Assembly (NCBI GenBank): GCA_947166905.1
Contig: CAMVFZ010000004.1
Span: 90,899 to 154,898, forward strand
Direction of reading: 5' to 3'
Length of the DNA: 64,000 nt
DNA from: an uncultured Prevotellaceae bacterium
Lineage (GTDB): Bacteria; Bacteroidota; Bacteroidia; Bacteroidales; UBA932
Shown here piece after piece: positions 9,130-18,948 of the stretch; the first letter of the stretch is position 1; every line of letters begins with the position of its first letter. The notes beneath the pieces were generated by a model. The model had not been told where the DNA came from, did no database searches, and saw only the letters and a program-made list of their open reading frames with translations. The translations under genes and the position numbers were made by a program.

Positions 9130-10077
9130 ATGAAAAGATTATTGCCGATAGTCATTATTTGCCTGCTTTGCGGGTGTCGCGGCGGATCCGGAAACTCTGG
9201 ATCCCCTGCCGTTTCCGCTGCCGGAGAAGGCTTTCCGATGGTAGACGTTCCCGGCGTAATTGCCACCCCTCAGGACAGGGTGGACTACATGGTAGAGCAC
9301 TTCTGGGACAGGTTTGCCCTGCTGTCGGGCCAGACGGATTCGGTAACCGTAAAGGGCTTGCCGTCGGCGGAAGTAGAAGAGAAGTTCGGCTTCTGGGCTA
9401 CGCTTCTTAAGGCAGCATCGGCCCCTGCAATGGAAAAGGCCGTGAATGGTGCGGTAGATGCCGCCAGGTCGGATAGCACCGCCGTCTATGGCAAGTTCAT
9501 GGAATTTGCGGACAAGTATCTGTACGACCCCAACTCCCCCAACAGGAACGAGGAAGCCTACCTGACGTTGCTGGGCAAGGCTCTTACCGGCCCCCTGCCG
9601 GACGAGTCCATGCGCCAGCGCTACGAGTATTGCGTTACCCAGTGCTCGCTTAACAGGATTGGCCAGGCGGCATCGGACTTCAAATTCATTACCCCGGAGG
9701 GTAAAATAATGCGGCTCTACGATGTTGAGGCCCCGGTTATTCTGCTTATCTTCAGTAATCCTGGCTGCCCGATGTGTGCCATTTACCAGGAAAACCTGCA
9801 AAAGGACGCTCCCCTGCGCGATATGCTTAAGAAAGGCTCCTTCAAGGTTGTAAACATTTATCCGGACGACGACGTTGAGGCCTGGGAGAACTACGTGCGC
9901 ACTTACCCTACGGAGTGGCTCTGCGGCCGCGACCATCTGGGCCAGCTCTTTGGCGGCGGCCTTTATTCGTTGCGTGCTATCCCCTCTCTTTACCTTCTGG
10001 ACAAGGACAAGAAGGTCATTTTGAAGGACGCTTCTTACGAAGAAGTAGAAATGAAACTATATGATTTATTATTCTAA
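9130..10077 (+). CDS. Thioredoxin-like lipoprotein (DUF5106/TlpA type)
   Basis: A 315-residue lipoprotein: the signal peptide ends LCGC, with Cys16 as the lipidated residue. The C-terminal half (about 175-315) is a thioredoxin fold with the motif NPGCPMCAIYQ near residue 215, a CPMC redox pair, and a cis-Pro region AIPSLYLLD near residue 285. The N-terminal half is a helical domain resembling DUF5106, which often precedes such redoxins in Bacteroidales. Expected role is disulfide exchange in the periplasm, perhaps on a client encoded nearby; the client cannot be named. The next gene begins 4 bp after the stop. Confidence 0.78.
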   Translation: MKRLLPIVIICLLCGCRGGSGNSGSPAVSAAGEGFPMVDVPGVIATPQDRVDYMVEHFWDRFALLSGQTDSVTVKGLPSAEVEEKFGFWATLLKAASAPAMEKAVNGAVDAARSDSTAVYGKFMEFADKYLYDPNSPNRNEEAYLTLLGKALTGPLPDESMRQRYEYCVTQCSLNRIGQAASDFKFITPEGKIMRLYDVEAPVILLIFSNPGCPMCAIYQENLQKDAPLRDMLKKGSFKVVNIYPDDDVEAWENYVRTYPTEWLCGRDHLGQLFGGGLYSLRAIPSLYLLDKDKKVILKDASYEEVEMKLYDLLF

Positions 10078-10081
10078 GGAT

Positions 10082-11089
10082 ATGAAGGAAATACTCAAAT
10101 ACAAGCTTACCGCAGCCGATGGCTCCTATGTAGAACTCTCTTCCCTGGGCGCAGCCATCGTCTCCGTCGTTGTTCCTGACCGTGACGGCGTATTGGCCGA
10201 TGTTGTCCTGGGCTACCCTACCGACGAAGCCTATATGGCCGATGGCCCCTGCGCCGGCAAATGCCCCGGTCGCTATGCCAACCGCATTGCCAAAGGCAAG
10301 TTTACCCTTGACGGAGTAGAGTACACCCTGCCCGTTAACAACGGTCCCAATCATCTGCACGGCGGCCCCGATGGCTTCCAGAATAAAGTTTGGGACAGCC
10401 GCAAGGATGGCGACGCCGTTGAGTTCATGTATTTCTCAGAGGCTGGCGAGGCCGGATATCCCGGTAACCTTAAGGTGACCGCCCGCTACGAATGGGGTGA
10501 CGACCATGCCTTGAAGCTTACCTTTACTGCCATTGCCGATGCTCCTACGGTCCTGAACCTTACAAATCACGCCTACTTCAACCTGTCAGGTTTTAAGGAG
10601 AACGTGCTTGGTCACGAGCTCTGCCTGGCAGCATCGGAATACCTGCCTACGGACGACACTTTGATTCCCCTTGGCGATTCTGAGCCCGTTGCCGGCACAC
10701 CGATGGATTTTGTGAATCCCAAGCCTATCGGCCGGGATATCAAGGCGGACTTCCCTGCCCTGAATTATGGCAAGGGTTACGACAATTGTTTTGTAATTGA
10801 CGATTATACTCCGGGCCAGCTTGTACAGGCTGCAGAGCTTTACTGCCCTTCTTCCGGCCGCGTGCTGACTGTGTTCACAACCCAGCCGGGCGTGCAGGTT
10901 TACACCGGGAACTGGCTTGAGGGCTGCCCCGCCGGCAAGAACGGCATTACTTACCACGATTACGACGCTGTGGCCATAGAGTGCCAGCACTTCCCGGATA
11001 GCCCCAATCATCCGGACTATCCTTCAACCGAGCTGCGTCCCGGCGAGGTCTTCAATGAGGCCATTGTTTTTGAATTCTCAACCAAATAG
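10082..11089 (+). CDS. galM: Aldose 1-epimerase (galactose mutarotase)
   Basis: A 335-residue mutarotase that interconverts alpha and beta anomers of galactose and other aldoses and feeds GalK. Family landmarks are GRYANRIA near residue 63, [10 protein letters not shown] (substrate His) near residue 83, [10 protein letters not shown] (catalytic His) near residue 163, and a C-terminal [11 protein letters not shown] with the catalytic Glu just before it. I start it at ATG 10082, just after an AAGGA sequence; an in-frame ATG at 10061 would overlap the previous gene by 17 bp and is less likely. With galK 5 kb upstream on the same strand it suggests galactose use. Confidence 0.92.
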   Translation: MKEILKYKLTAADGSYVELSSLGAAIVSVVVPDRDGVLADVVLGYPTDEAYMADGPCAGKCPGRYANRIAKGKFTLDGVEYTLPVNNGPNHLHGGPDGFQNKVWDSRKDGDAVEFMYFSEAGEAGYPGNLKVTARYEWGDDHALKLTFTAIADAPTVLNLTNHAYFNLSGFKENVLGHELCLAASEYLPTDDTLIPLGDSEPVAGTPMDFVNPKPIGRDIKADFPALNYGKGYDNCFVIDDYTPGQLVQAAELYCPSSGRVLTVFTTQPGVQVYTGNWLEGCPAGKNGITYHDYDAVAIECQHFPDSPNHPDYPSTELRPGEVFNEAIVFEFSTK

Positions 11090-11100
11090 CTTTTGCGCGG

Positions 11101-11895
11101 ATGAAACAGTATCTTGATCTTCTTCAGGAAATAATGGATAAGGGTGCCATCAAGCATGATCGCACCGGAGTGGGCACAAAAAGTATCTTCGGCCACCAGA
11201 TGCGCTTTAATCTGTCCGATGGCTTTCCCCTGCTTACTACAAAGAAAGTTCACCTGAAATCTATAATCTACGAGCTCCTGTGGTTCATTGCTGGCGATAC
11301 CAACGTGAAGTATCTCCAGGATCACGGCGTTACCATTTGGGACGAATGGGCCGGTCCCGACGGTGAGCTGGGACCTGTTTACGGTCATCAGTGGCGCAGT
11401 TGGAATTCCGCCTCCGGCAAGGCTGTAGACCAGCTTTCGCAGGTTATAGAGACAATCAAGAAGAATCCGGATTCACGCCGTATGCTGGTTACCGCCTGGA
11501 ACCCTTCAGAGGTTGACCAGATGGCCCTGCCGCCCTGCCACTGCCTCTTCCAGTTCTATGTGGCCGACGGCAAACTAAGCTGCCAGCTTTACCAGCGTAG
11601 CGCGGACACCTTCCTGGGCGTGCCGTTCAATATCGCATCCTATGCGCTTCTTACTATGATGATTGCCCAGGTCTGCGGCCTGCAGCCGGGCGACTTCGTG
11701 CATACTACGGGTGATACTCACCTGTACCTTAACCACATGGATCAGGTTCGCGAGCAGCTTTCCCGCACGCCTCGTGCCCTGCCCAAGATGCATCTTAATC
11801 CGGACGTTAAGTCTATCTTTGATTTCAAGTACGAAGACTTCACCCTAGAAGGCTACGATCCCTGGCCTACAATTAAGGCTCCGGTGGCTGTCTAA
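11101..11895 (+). CDS. thyA: Thymidylate synthase
   Basis: A 264-residue protein, exactly the length of the classical enzyme, that methylates dUMP to dTMP using methylene-tetrahydrofolate. The N-terminal DRTGVGTKS phosphate-loop motif, the active-site [11 protein letters not shown] (nucleophilic Cys in PPCH), [18 protein letters not shown] and the C-terminal PTIKAPVAV are all present. The stop codon lies inside the loop of the terminator at 11885-11909. folA, which regenerates the cofactor oxidised by this enzyme, is the convergent neighbour. Confidence 0.98.
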   Translation: MKQYLDLLQEIMDKGAIKHDRTGVGTKSIFGHQMRFNLSDGFPLLTTKKVHLKSIIYELLWFIAGDTNVKYLQDHGVTIWDEWAGPDGELGPVYGHQWRSWNSASGKAVDQLSQVIETIKKNPDSRRMLVTAWNPSEVDQMALPPCHCLFQFYVADGKLSCQLYQRSADTFLGVPFNIASYALLTMMIAQVCGLQPGDFVHTTGDTHLYLNHMDQVREQLSRTPRALPKMHLNPDVKSIFDFKYEDFTLEGYDPWPTIKAPVAV

Positions 11896-11909
11896 CGACA
11901 GCCATTTTT
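11885..11909 (+). terminator. Rho-independent terminator of thyA
   Basis: TGGCTGTC and GACAGCCA form a perfect 8-bp stem around a TAAC loop that includes the thyA stop, followed by ATTTTTG. A second GC-rich hairpin, CCGGGG/CCCCGG at 11919-11938, sits between it and the end of folA. Confidence 0.75.
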
Positions 11910-11942
11910 GTCAATTTACCGGGGACCGTATCCCCCGGCCGA

Positions 11943-12440
11943 TTAGCGGCGGGCGTAGCGGACGAACTGGAAGTCGATGTCGTTTTCGACGTCGTGACGG
12001 AGGTCAGACTTCCAGACGGGGGTCCAGACTTCTGGAGAGATTTCCGGGAAGAAGGCGTCGGCATCCGGAGCGCTGGCGTGAACGTGCGTAATATACAGGG
12101 TATCAGCAGATTGCATAGCCTCTGCATAGGTGTAGGCTCCGCCTATTACAAAGCACTTGGCCGCACCTGTAGCCTCAGCTGCCTTATAAGCAGCCTCCAG
12201 GGAATCTACGATAACGATTCCTTCCGGAGCATCGGGCCACGGGAAGATGGAAATCACAATATTGGTGCGCTTGGGTAGCGGACGGCCGATAGACTTGAAG
12301 GTCATGAAGCCCATGATGACAGGGCTTCCGGAAGTGGTTTCCTTGAAGTACTTAAGGTCGTCTGCCAGATGCCAGAGAAGCTCGTTTTTGCGGCCGATGG
12401 CGTTACCGTTTGCTACTGCAACAATGATTGATTTTTCCAT
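11943..12440 (-). CDS. folA: Dihydrofolate reductase
   Basis: A 165-residue NADPH-dependent reductase that regenerates tetrahydrofolate. Motifs: IVAVANGNAIGRKNELLWHLADDLKYF-type N-terminus (positions 12360-12440), with the WHLADD active-site region, PVIMGFMTFKSIG, and CFVIGGAYTYAEA near residue 95. The start lies 5 bp after the mutS stop, so the two form a minus-strand pair. The gene is convergent with thyA, its metabolic partner. Confidence 0.96.
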   Translation of the reverse strand: MEKSIIVAVANGNAIGRKNELLWHLADDLKYFKETTSGSPVIMGFMTFKSIGRPLPKRTNIVISIFPWPDAPEGIVIVDSLEAAYKAAEATGAAKCFVIGGAYTYAEAMQSADTLYITHVHASAPDADAFFPEISPEVWTPVWKSDLRHDVENDIDFQFVRYARR

Positions 12441-12445
12441 ATCTC

Positions 12446-15031
12446 TTAAAGTCCTAATTCTTTTTTAAGGTCCCGGAGCAGGTCAAAAGCCTGCAGCGGA
12501 GTCATATTGTTGAGGTCTGCCTTACGCAACTGGTCTCGCAGCGAGTTGAGCGCAGGATCGTCCAACTGGAACAGCGATAGCTGCACCGGCTTGCCCGCAC
12601 CCTGCCTCTGGCTGGCTTCCTCTGCGTCCTTAGCCTCCAGAACAGACAGAGTCTTTTCTGCCATCGACAGTACTTCACGCGGCATTCCGGCCATCCTGGC
12701 AACGTGAATACCAAAACTATGCGCTGTGCCACCCGGCTCAAGTTTGCGCAGGAAGATAATCTGCTTGCCAGACTCCTTCACGGCCACATGGAAGTTGCGC
12801 ACGCGGGCGTAAAGCTCTTCAAGATCGTTCAGCTCATGGTAATGGGTAGCGAACAAGGTCTTTGCCCGATGCCCGTACTCATGAATATATTCCACAATTG
12901 CGCGAGCTATGGACATACCGTCGTAAGTGGATGTTCCGCGTCCGATCTCGTCCAAAATCACCAGCGACCTGGGGCTAAGGTTGTGCAGAATCATCGAGGT
13001 CTCCAGCATCTCCACCATAAATGTTGATTCGCCACGGGATATATTGTCCGACGCCCCCACGCGGGTAAATATCTTGTCAAAGATACCAATATTGGCCGAT
13101 GCCGCCGGGACATAGCTTCCTACCTGGGCCATCAGCACTATCAGGGCGGTTTGGCGCAGTAGCGCGGACTTACCTGACATGTTCGGACCGGTAAGTATCA
13201 TAATCTGCTGCGCGGTACGGTCCAGGAAAACATCGTTGGGGATGTACTCCTCGCCCTTTTTCATCAGGGTTTCAATAACCGGATGGCGGCCGGCCTTGAT
13301 GTCCAGCGAATCGCCGTCGTTTACCTGCGGACGGCAGTAGTTATTCTCTATCGCAAGGTCTGCAAACCCTGCCAGTACGTCTACTTTTGCGATGATGCGG
13401 GCGTTGGCCTGGATGGTCTGCACCCACTTCTGGATATCGGCCACCAGAGAAGCATAAATACGGCTTTCAATGGCGTAGATGCGCTCTTCCGCCCCAAGAA
13501 TCGTCTCTTCATATTGCTTCAGCTCTGGGGTAATATAGCGCTCCGCAGACACCAGAGTCTGCTTGCGGATCCACTCCGGAGGGACCTTGTCCTTGTAAGT
13601 ATTGCGGACCTCGAAGTAATAGCCAAAGACATTGTTGAAGCTTATCCTTAGCGAGGCTATTCCCGTGCGCTCACTCTCCTTCTGCTGCAATTCAAGCAGG
13701 TACTCTTTGCTGCCACGGGATATATGTCGCAGATTGTCCAGCTCTTCGTCTACCCCGGCGGCAATTATATCCCCTTTGCCGATGACTGCCGCAGGCTCTT
13801 CCATAAGCGTCCTGCCGATGGCGTCGATAAGAGGCGTGCAGTCCTTTAGGGGCTCCACGAGCTTTTCCAGGGCAGAATAAGCGGTGCAGATTTCCTTTAT
13901 TGGAATAATTCCGTTAAGGCCGCGACCCAGCTGGATAACCTCTCGCGGCGCAATCTTGCCGGCCGCAGCGCGGGAAACTATGCGCTCCAGGTCTCCCAGA
14001 TCGCCGATGCGTTTACGGACATCGGCCAGTACATCATCGGCCTTGACAAAGGCCTCTATGGCATTGTAGCGGAGGTCCAGCTCCGGGATATCCATGATGG
14101 GCAGGGCAAGCCAGCTACGCAGCAGTCGGGAGCCCATGGGGCTGGTGCAATGATCCATCACATCCAGCAGCGAGGCGCCGTCGGACTGGAAAATTTCCAG
14201 GTTGCGCATGGTGAATTTGTCCATCCATACGAAGCGGCCCTCGTCTATGCGGGAAAGTGAGCAAATGTTGCCAAGTCCAATGTGATGCGTCTGCTCAAGA
14301 TATACCATCAGGGCACCGGCGGCGCAGATACCAAGCGGGTAATTATCAATACCATAGCCCTTCAGGTTGTCTACTCCAAGCTGGCGGCAGAGGCGTTCGC
14401 GGGAAGTGTCCAGCACAAAGGCCCATTCGTCCAGCGTGGTAATGTAGCCGGCATCCGGATAAGTGGCGCGTACCTTCTTTTCAAAGGCGCGGGAAGTGAT
14501 AATCTCCTTGGGTTTGAGGGATGATATCAGCGTGCCGATGAATTCTTCCGAGCCCTCTGTGAGCTGGAAGGTACCGGTGGACACATCCAGAAAGGCCGCT
14601 CCTGTGCGGTCCTTGCTGAAGACTATGCCGGCCAGGAAGTTATACTCCTTCTGCTCCAGCATCGTTTCCCCGAAGGCTACACCCGGCGTAACTATCTCTG
14701 TTATACCTCTTTTTACAAGCTTGCGGCCTGTAAGGGCGGGGTCTTCAAGCTGGTCGCAGACGGCTGCTTTGTAGCCGGCGCGGACCAGTTTTGGCAGATA
14801 AACCTCCAGGGCGTGATGGGGGAAGCCGGCCATTGCGATATGGCCTTTGTCTCCGTTGCTCTTCTTGGTCAAGACCAGACCAAGGACTTTGCTGGCAATC
14901 ATGGCATCGTCGGAATAAGTCTCATAAAAGTCGCCGACGCGATACAAAAGTATCGCCTCCGGGTTCTGAGCCTTGACCTCGAAAAACTGTTTGATTAGCG
15001 GGGTATCTTCCGCTATCTTCTTGTTTGCCAT
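12446..15031 (-). CDS. mutS: DNA mismatch repair protein MutS
   Basis: An 861-residue MutS1. The mismatch-reading Phe-x-Glu motif appears as DFYETY near residue 36. The C-terminal ABC-type ATPase has Walker A GPNMSGKS, the signature region SRGESTFMVEM, Walker B VILDEIGRGTSTYDG and the helix-turn-helix dimer region, ending with the usual MTPLQAFDLLRDLKKELGL tail. I choose ATG 15031 (MANKKIAEDTPL); the frame is open 12 codons further but that stretch does not belong to the family. A TATATTTG promoter lies 34 bp upstream. mutS is followed closely by folA. Confidence 0.97.
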   Translation of the reverse strand: MANKKIAEDTPLIKQFFEVKAQNPEAILLYRVGDFYETYSDDAMIASKVLGLVLTKKSNGDKGHIAMAGFPHHALEVYLPKLVRAGYKAAVCDQLEDPALTGRKLVKRGITEIVTPGVAFGETMLEQKEYNFLAGIVFSKDRTGAAFLDVSTGTFQLTEGSEEFIGTLISSLKPKEIITSRAFEKKVRATYPDAGYITTLDEWAFVLDTSRERLCRQLGVDNLKGYGIDNYPLGICAAGALMVYLEQTHHIGLGNICSLSRIDEGRFVWMDKFTMRNLEIFQSDGASLLDVMDHCTSPMGSRLLRSWLALPIMDIPELDLRYNAIEAFVKADDVLADVRKRIGDLGDLERIVSRAAAGKIAPREVIQLGRGLNGIIPIKEICTAYSALEKLVEPLKDCTPLIDAIGRTLMEEPAAVIGKGDIIAAGVDEELDNLRHISRGSKEYLLELQQKESERTGIASLRISFNNVFGYYFEVRNTYKDKVPPEWIRKQTLVSAERYITPELKQYEETILGAEERIYAIESRIYASLVADIQKWVQTIQANARIIAKVDVLAGFADLAIENNYCRPQVNDGDSLDIKAGRHPVIETLMKKGEEYIPNDVFLDRTAQQIMILTGPNMSGKSALLRQTALIVLMAQVGSYVPAASANIGIFDKIFTRVGASDNISRGESTFMVEMLETSMILHNLSPRSLVILDEIGRGTSTYDGMSIARAIVEYIHEYGHRAKTLFATHYHELNDLEELYARVRNFHVAVKESGKQIIFLRKLEPGGTAHSFGIHVARMAGMPREVLSMAEKTLSVLEAKDAEEASQRQGAGKPVQLSLFQLDDPALNSLRDQLRKADLNNMTPLQAFDLLRDLKKELGL

Positions 15032-15064
15032 AACTATTCTGATTCTGCCTGTTAGCCAGTCTTG

Positions 15065-15072
15065 CAAATATA
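15065..15072 (-). promoter_or_regulatory. -7 element for mutS-folA
   Basis: TATATTTG on the minus strand predicts a start near 15058 and a leader of about 27 nt before mutS. Confidence 0.55.
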
Positions 15073-15086
15073 AACATATTTTTTCG

Positions 15087-15094
15087 TACTTTTG
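15087..15094 (+). promoter_or_regulatory. -7 element for the glycosyltransferase operon
   Basis: TACTTTTG fits TAnnTTTG; a TTG at 15062-15064 lies 22 bp upstream. The ATG at 15102 is only 7 bp after the box, so the transcript would have almost no leader. Confidence 0.55.
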
Positions 15095-15101
15095 TACGTT
15101 T

Positions 15102-16397
15102 ATGAAGAGGGTTCTGGTAATATCGTATTACTGGCCGCCGGCAGGCGGAAGCGGCGTTCAAAGGTGGGTAAAGTTCAGCAAATACCTGCCGGGGAACGGC
15201 TGGCAACCGGTAATCTATACCCCGGAGAACCCGGAGATGCAATCAGTAGACCATACCCTTGAGGCCGATATCCCTGCAGATGTAGAGGTTGTAAAACGCC
15301 CGATTACAGAGATTTACAGCATTTATCGCCGGCTTACCGGGAAGTCTGCCAGCCAGGCCCAGGTAAACATGGTTAACGCCCAGGGCAAAAGCTGGAAACA
15401 GCGTCTGATGATGGCAATTCGCGGCCGTTTCTTTGTGCCGGATCCGCGAGTCAGCTGGGTAAAACCCTCGGTAAAGTTTTTGAAAAAATATCTTCAGGAG
15501 CATCCTGTAGACGCTATTGTAAGTACCGGCCCGCCGCACTCCATGCATCTTATCGCTCAGGGTGTGGCCCGCGCCACCGGTATTCCGTGGGTGGCCGATT
15601 TCAGGGACCCGTGGACCAAAATTTTCTATTTCAAGCATCTTGGCTTGTCAGAGCGCACTGTCCGCAAGCATCAGAAGCTGGAGCAGTCCGTGTTGGACGA
15701 TGCAACCGTAGTAGTTGCCGTTTCCCCTTTGGTACAGGAAGAGTTCCGCACAATGACAAAAACGCCTGTTGAGCTTATTACCAACGGCTTTGACCCGGAC
15801 GACTTCGCAGCTGCCGACGGCATAATAGAAGACGGCTTCTTCAACATGACTCATACCGGTCAGTTCGCGGCCGATGGTAACCCGGACCTCCTCTGGGAGG
15901 TTCTGGCAGAAAAGTGCCGGGAGGACGCCCGTTTTGCCGGGATGCTGCGCATCCGCCTTGCGGGGAAAACTGATTACCAGATAGTTGAATCAATAAAGAC
16001 TGCCGGCCTGGAGATGAACCTTGTAGACCTTGGCTATGTGAACCACGAGTCCGCTGTGCGCGAGCAGTCAGGAGCCAGCGTGCTGCTTCTGCCGCTTCGC
16101 AAGGAACCGGAGTACCGGGCAACCCTTCCGGGCAAACTCTTTGAATACCTTGGTGCCAGGAAGCCCATTCTGGGCATAGGCCAGACCGACGGAGCCATGG
16201 CGCGCGTTGTGGCCGATGCCGGTGCGGGACTCACTGTGGGCTGGGAAGACAAAGCCGGCCTGCGGAGCTTTGTGGACGCGGCTTGGGAGGCCTTCCTTAA
16301 GGGAGAAAGCCTGTACTCTGGTACAAACATTGAGAAGTATTCCAGAATAGAGACCGCCAGATCGATGGCGACTCTCTTGAACAAAATATCCAGATAA
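15102..16397 (+). CDS. Glycosyltransferase, GT-B fold (group 1 family)
   Basis: A 431-residue enzyme. The N-terminus VLVISYYWPPAGGSGVQRWVKF (shown here only in part: YYWPPAGGSG) is the first Rossmann strand and acceptor loop of GT4-like transferases; the C-terminal half holds NGFDPDDF, ITHTGQF-like and the donor-site region LPGKLFEYLGARKPILGIG near residue 345, with the conserved Glu. It should transfer a nucleotide-activated sugar, probably to a cell-envelope glycan. ATG 15102 is chosen because upstream in-frame codons overlap mutS. The stop overlaps the next start by one base (TAATG), so it is translationally coupled to the YfhO-type protein. Confidence 0.85.
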   Translation: MKRVLVISYYWPPAGGSGVQRWVKFSKYLPGNGWQPVIYTPENPEMQSVDHTLEADIPADVEVVKRPITEIYSIYRRLTGKSASQAQVNMVNAQGKSWKQRLMMAIRGRFFVPDPRVSWVKPSVKFLKKYLQEHPVDAIVSTGPPHSMHLIAQGVARATGIPWVADFRDPWTKIFYFKHLGLSERTVRKHQKLEQSVLDDATVVVAVSPLVQEEFRTMTKTPVELITNGFDPDDFAAADGIIEDGFFNMTHTGQFAADGNPDLLWEVLAEKCREDARFAGMLRIRLAGKTDYQIVESIKTAGLEMNLVDLGYVNHESAVREQSGASVLLLPLRKEPEYRATLPGKLFEYLGARKPILGIGQTDGAMARVVADAGAGLTVGWEDKAGLRSFVDAAWEAFLKGESLYSGTNIEKYSRIETARSMATLLNKISR

Positions 16398-18943
16398 TGA
16401 AACCTGTCAAGAAGAAAATAATTGCTTACGTAGGTATAATTGCCGCCTTTCTTCTACTTTCCTACGGATTCGTTCCGCAGGTACTTGGCGGTAAGATAGT
16501 GAACCAGAGCGATATAACCGGTTACATCGGAATGGCGCATGAGGCCAACGAGTGGAACAGCCAGCATCCTGAGGACCGTACCGCGTGGACGGGCAGCATG
16601 TTTGGCGGTATGCCTACGACGATGCTCACCGGAAACCCTCAGGGCGATGCTACGCAAAGCATTTTTGACTTGTTCTTGCTTGGTAAACGCCCTGCAAGTT
16701 ACCTGTTTATTTCTTTGCTGGGAGCGTTCCTGCTTATGCTGGCCCTGGGCATTCATCCCTTCCTTGGTGCAGCCGGAGCGGTTGCAGTAACCTTCTGCTC
16801 ATACAATATGCAGATAATCCAGGTGGGACACAATGCCAAGATGCTGGCTATCGCCTGGGCTCCATGGGTTCTGGCCGCGATAATCTATTCTTATAGGACA
16901 GCGTTTAACGGAACCATCGGCAAAGACATAAATAGCATACTTAAAATGCTGGCTGGTCCGGTATTCGCCGGCCTGGCACTGAGTTTCCAGATCAAGGCCA
17001 ACCACGTTCAGATTTCTTATTACCTGGCACTTATAATACTCTCATTTGTTGGCGTTTACTTTATTTGGATACTGTTTAAGAAGAAGGAATTGCTTAAGCC
17101 TTTCCTTGTTACTTCCGGCTTGTTGCTGGTTTTCTGCAGCATCGGTGTAGCTACAAATGCGAACAGGCTTATCCCTACCTGGGAGTATACAAAAGAGACC
17201 ATGCGCGGCGGCACACAGCTTACGCGTGAGGGCAGCACAAAGGGCCTTAGCTTTGAGTATGCCACCCAGTGGTCTTATGGTACGGAAGAACTACCTAACT
17301 TGCTGATTCCCAATTATAACGGAGGTTCATCGGCTGGTGCGGTAAATCCCAATAGTTCCGCTACAATCAATCTGTTGAAAGGCAGTTATTCCCCGGCCCA
17401 GTTAAAGGAGATTGCAAAGTCTCTTCCTATGTATTGGGGCCCTCAGCCGTTCACGGCCGGTCCTATGTACATCGGCGCCATAACCATATTCCTTTTTGTC
17501 CTTGGTTTGTGTCTGCCAAAGGGCCTGGCCCGCTGGTGGGTACTGATTCCGTCCATCATCGGTATCTTGCTTGCCTTGGGCTATCATTTCCGCGGGTTCA
17601 ACGAGTTCTGGTTCAATAATATGCCGTTCTACAACAAGTTCAGGACGGTGTCGATGGCTCTTGTAATCCTGCAGTTTACTATGCCTATTCTGGGCTTCCT
17701 GGCGCTTGACAGAATACTCAAAATCAATCAGAATAAGACGGTTGTAATGCGCGCAACCACCATCGCTTTCATAGTGACCGGTGGCTTCTGCCTGCTTTGC
17801 TGGCTCTTCCCTGGCGTTGCCGGAAACTTCGTTTCATCCGGCGATTCCGGCTACGACGCCCGTATAGCATCGGCCTTTGCGGCAGACCGCGCATCATTGC
17901 TTCGTTCCGATGCCCTTGTTTCCTTCCTTCTTATCCTTGCGTCCGCAGCGCTTATCTACTGGATGTACAGGGCCAAGGAAGAATCCCGCCGCGACAACCG
18001 CAGCATCCTTGTGGGGGCCGGCATCTGCGTGATGCTTGTTATGAACATGGTTCTGGTTGGCAAGCGCTACCTGAATTCAGATCACTTCGTAACGGAGAGC
18101 AAGTTTAATTCCCACTTCACAGAGAGGCCTGTGGACAAGTATATCCTTGCCGATGATGATTTGTCTTACCGCGTGGTTGACCTTACGGCCAACGTTTTCA
18201 ACGACGCTACGCCAAGCTATTGGCACAAGAATATCGGCGGCTATTCGCCGGTTAAGCTCCAGCGCTATCAGGATCTGATAGACAATTATTTACAGGGTGA
18301 GCTTGCTACTATCGGTCGTGCCATTGGCGGCGCTACAACCGTTCAGGAGGCTCAGGCGCAGCTTGATTCCGCCGCCCGCCTGAATATATTCTCCGCCCTC
18401 AACGGCCGATACATTATCGTGGATGGTTCCGCTGCCCCGCTGGTTAATAAGAAGGCTCTTGGAAACGCCTGGTTTGCGGATTCTTGCGTAGTGGCCAATA
18501 ATCCGGACGAAGAGATTGCCATTCTTGGCGGCGTAGACCTGGGCCATGTCGCCGTACTGCCCGCAGACCATTCTGTGCGGACGATGGCCTTCAGGGGCCC
18601 TTCCGGCTCCATCGTTCTAACCGCGTACGCGCCAAATCAGCTGCGGTATCACTATACGTGCGAGGCTGAGCGACTTGCTATTTTCAGTGAAATCTGGTGC
18701 AATTATGGCTGGACAGCCTGGCTGGAGGATACCTCAGGCGCTAAAGTGGCTGATGTGACGCTCCAGCGTGCAGACTGGGCTCTTCGCAGCGCCCTTCTTC
18801 CCGCCGGTGAGTACGACCTTGTGATGCGCTTCGAGCCCCAGTCTTACAAGACCGGCCGCACCATTTCCGCCGTCAGCAGCTGGCTCCTCATCCTCCTCGC
18901 CCTCGCCGCCTTCGCTACCCGTCTGAAAACCAATAAACAATAA
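16397..18943 (+). CDS. YfhO-family polytopic membrane protein
   Basis: An 848-residue inner-membrane protein with about a dozen hydrophobic segments: one at residues 9-28, a dense set between about 95 and 260, several between 350 and 550 and a last one at 825-843. A soluble domain of about 250 residues precedes the last helix. The early periplasmic loop with DITGYIG and W(T)GSMFGGMPT is characteristic of the YfhO family, which belongs to the GT-C-like membrane proteins implicated in teichoic-acid or lipid-linked sugar modification elsewhere. Coupling to a GT-B transferase suggests a shared envelope-glycan pathway. Substrate unknown. Confidence 0.82.
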   Translation: MKPVKKKIIAYVGIIAAFLLLSYGFVPQVLGGKIVNQSDITGYIGMAHEANEWNSQHPEDRTAWTGSMFGGMPTTMLTGNPQGDATQSIFDLFLLGKRPASYLFISLLGAFLLMLALGIHPFLGAAGAVAVTFCSYNMQIIQVGHNAKMLAIAWAPWVLAAIIYSYRTAFNGTIGKDINSILKMLAGPVFAGLALSFQIKANHVQISYYLALIILSFVGVYFIWILFKKKELLKPFLVTSGLLLVFCSIGVATNANRLIPTWEYTKETMRGGTQLTREGSTKGLSFEYATQWSYGTEELPNLLIPNYNGGSSAGAVNPNSSATINLLKGSYSPAQLKEIAKSLPMYWGPQPFTAGPMYIGAITIFLFVLGLCLPKGLARWWVLIPSIIGILLALGYHFRGFNEFWFNNMPFYNKFRTVSMALVILQFTMPILGFLALDRILKINQNKTVVMRATTIAFIVTGGFCLLCWLFPGVAGNFVSSGDSGYDARIASAFAADRASLLRSDALVSFLLILASAALIYWMYRAKEESRRDNRSILVGAGICVMLVMNMVLVGKRYLNSDHFVTESKFNSHFTERPVDKYILADDDLSYRVVDLTANVFNDATPSYWHKNIGGYSPVKLQRYQDLIDNYLQGELATIGRAIGGATTVQEAQAQLDSAARLNIFSALNGRYIIVDGSAAPLVNKKALGNAWFADSCVVANNPDEEIAILGGVDLGHVAVLPADHSVRTMAFRGPSGSIVLTAYAPNQLRYHYTCEAERLAIFSEIWCNYGWTAWLEDTSGAKVADVTLQRADWALRSALLPAGEYDLVMRFEPQSYKTGRTISAVSSWLLILLALAAFATRLKTNKQ

Positions 18944-18948
18944 CTATA

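Noticed and set aside
15032..15067. Longer mutS start
   Set aside because: The extra 12 codons do not resemble MutS and lie next to the -7 element; ATG 15031 gives the family N-terminus.
14973..15101. N-terminal extension of the glycosyltransferase into mutS
   Set aside because: It overlaps mutS in antisense and the Rossmann fold begins at ATG 15102.
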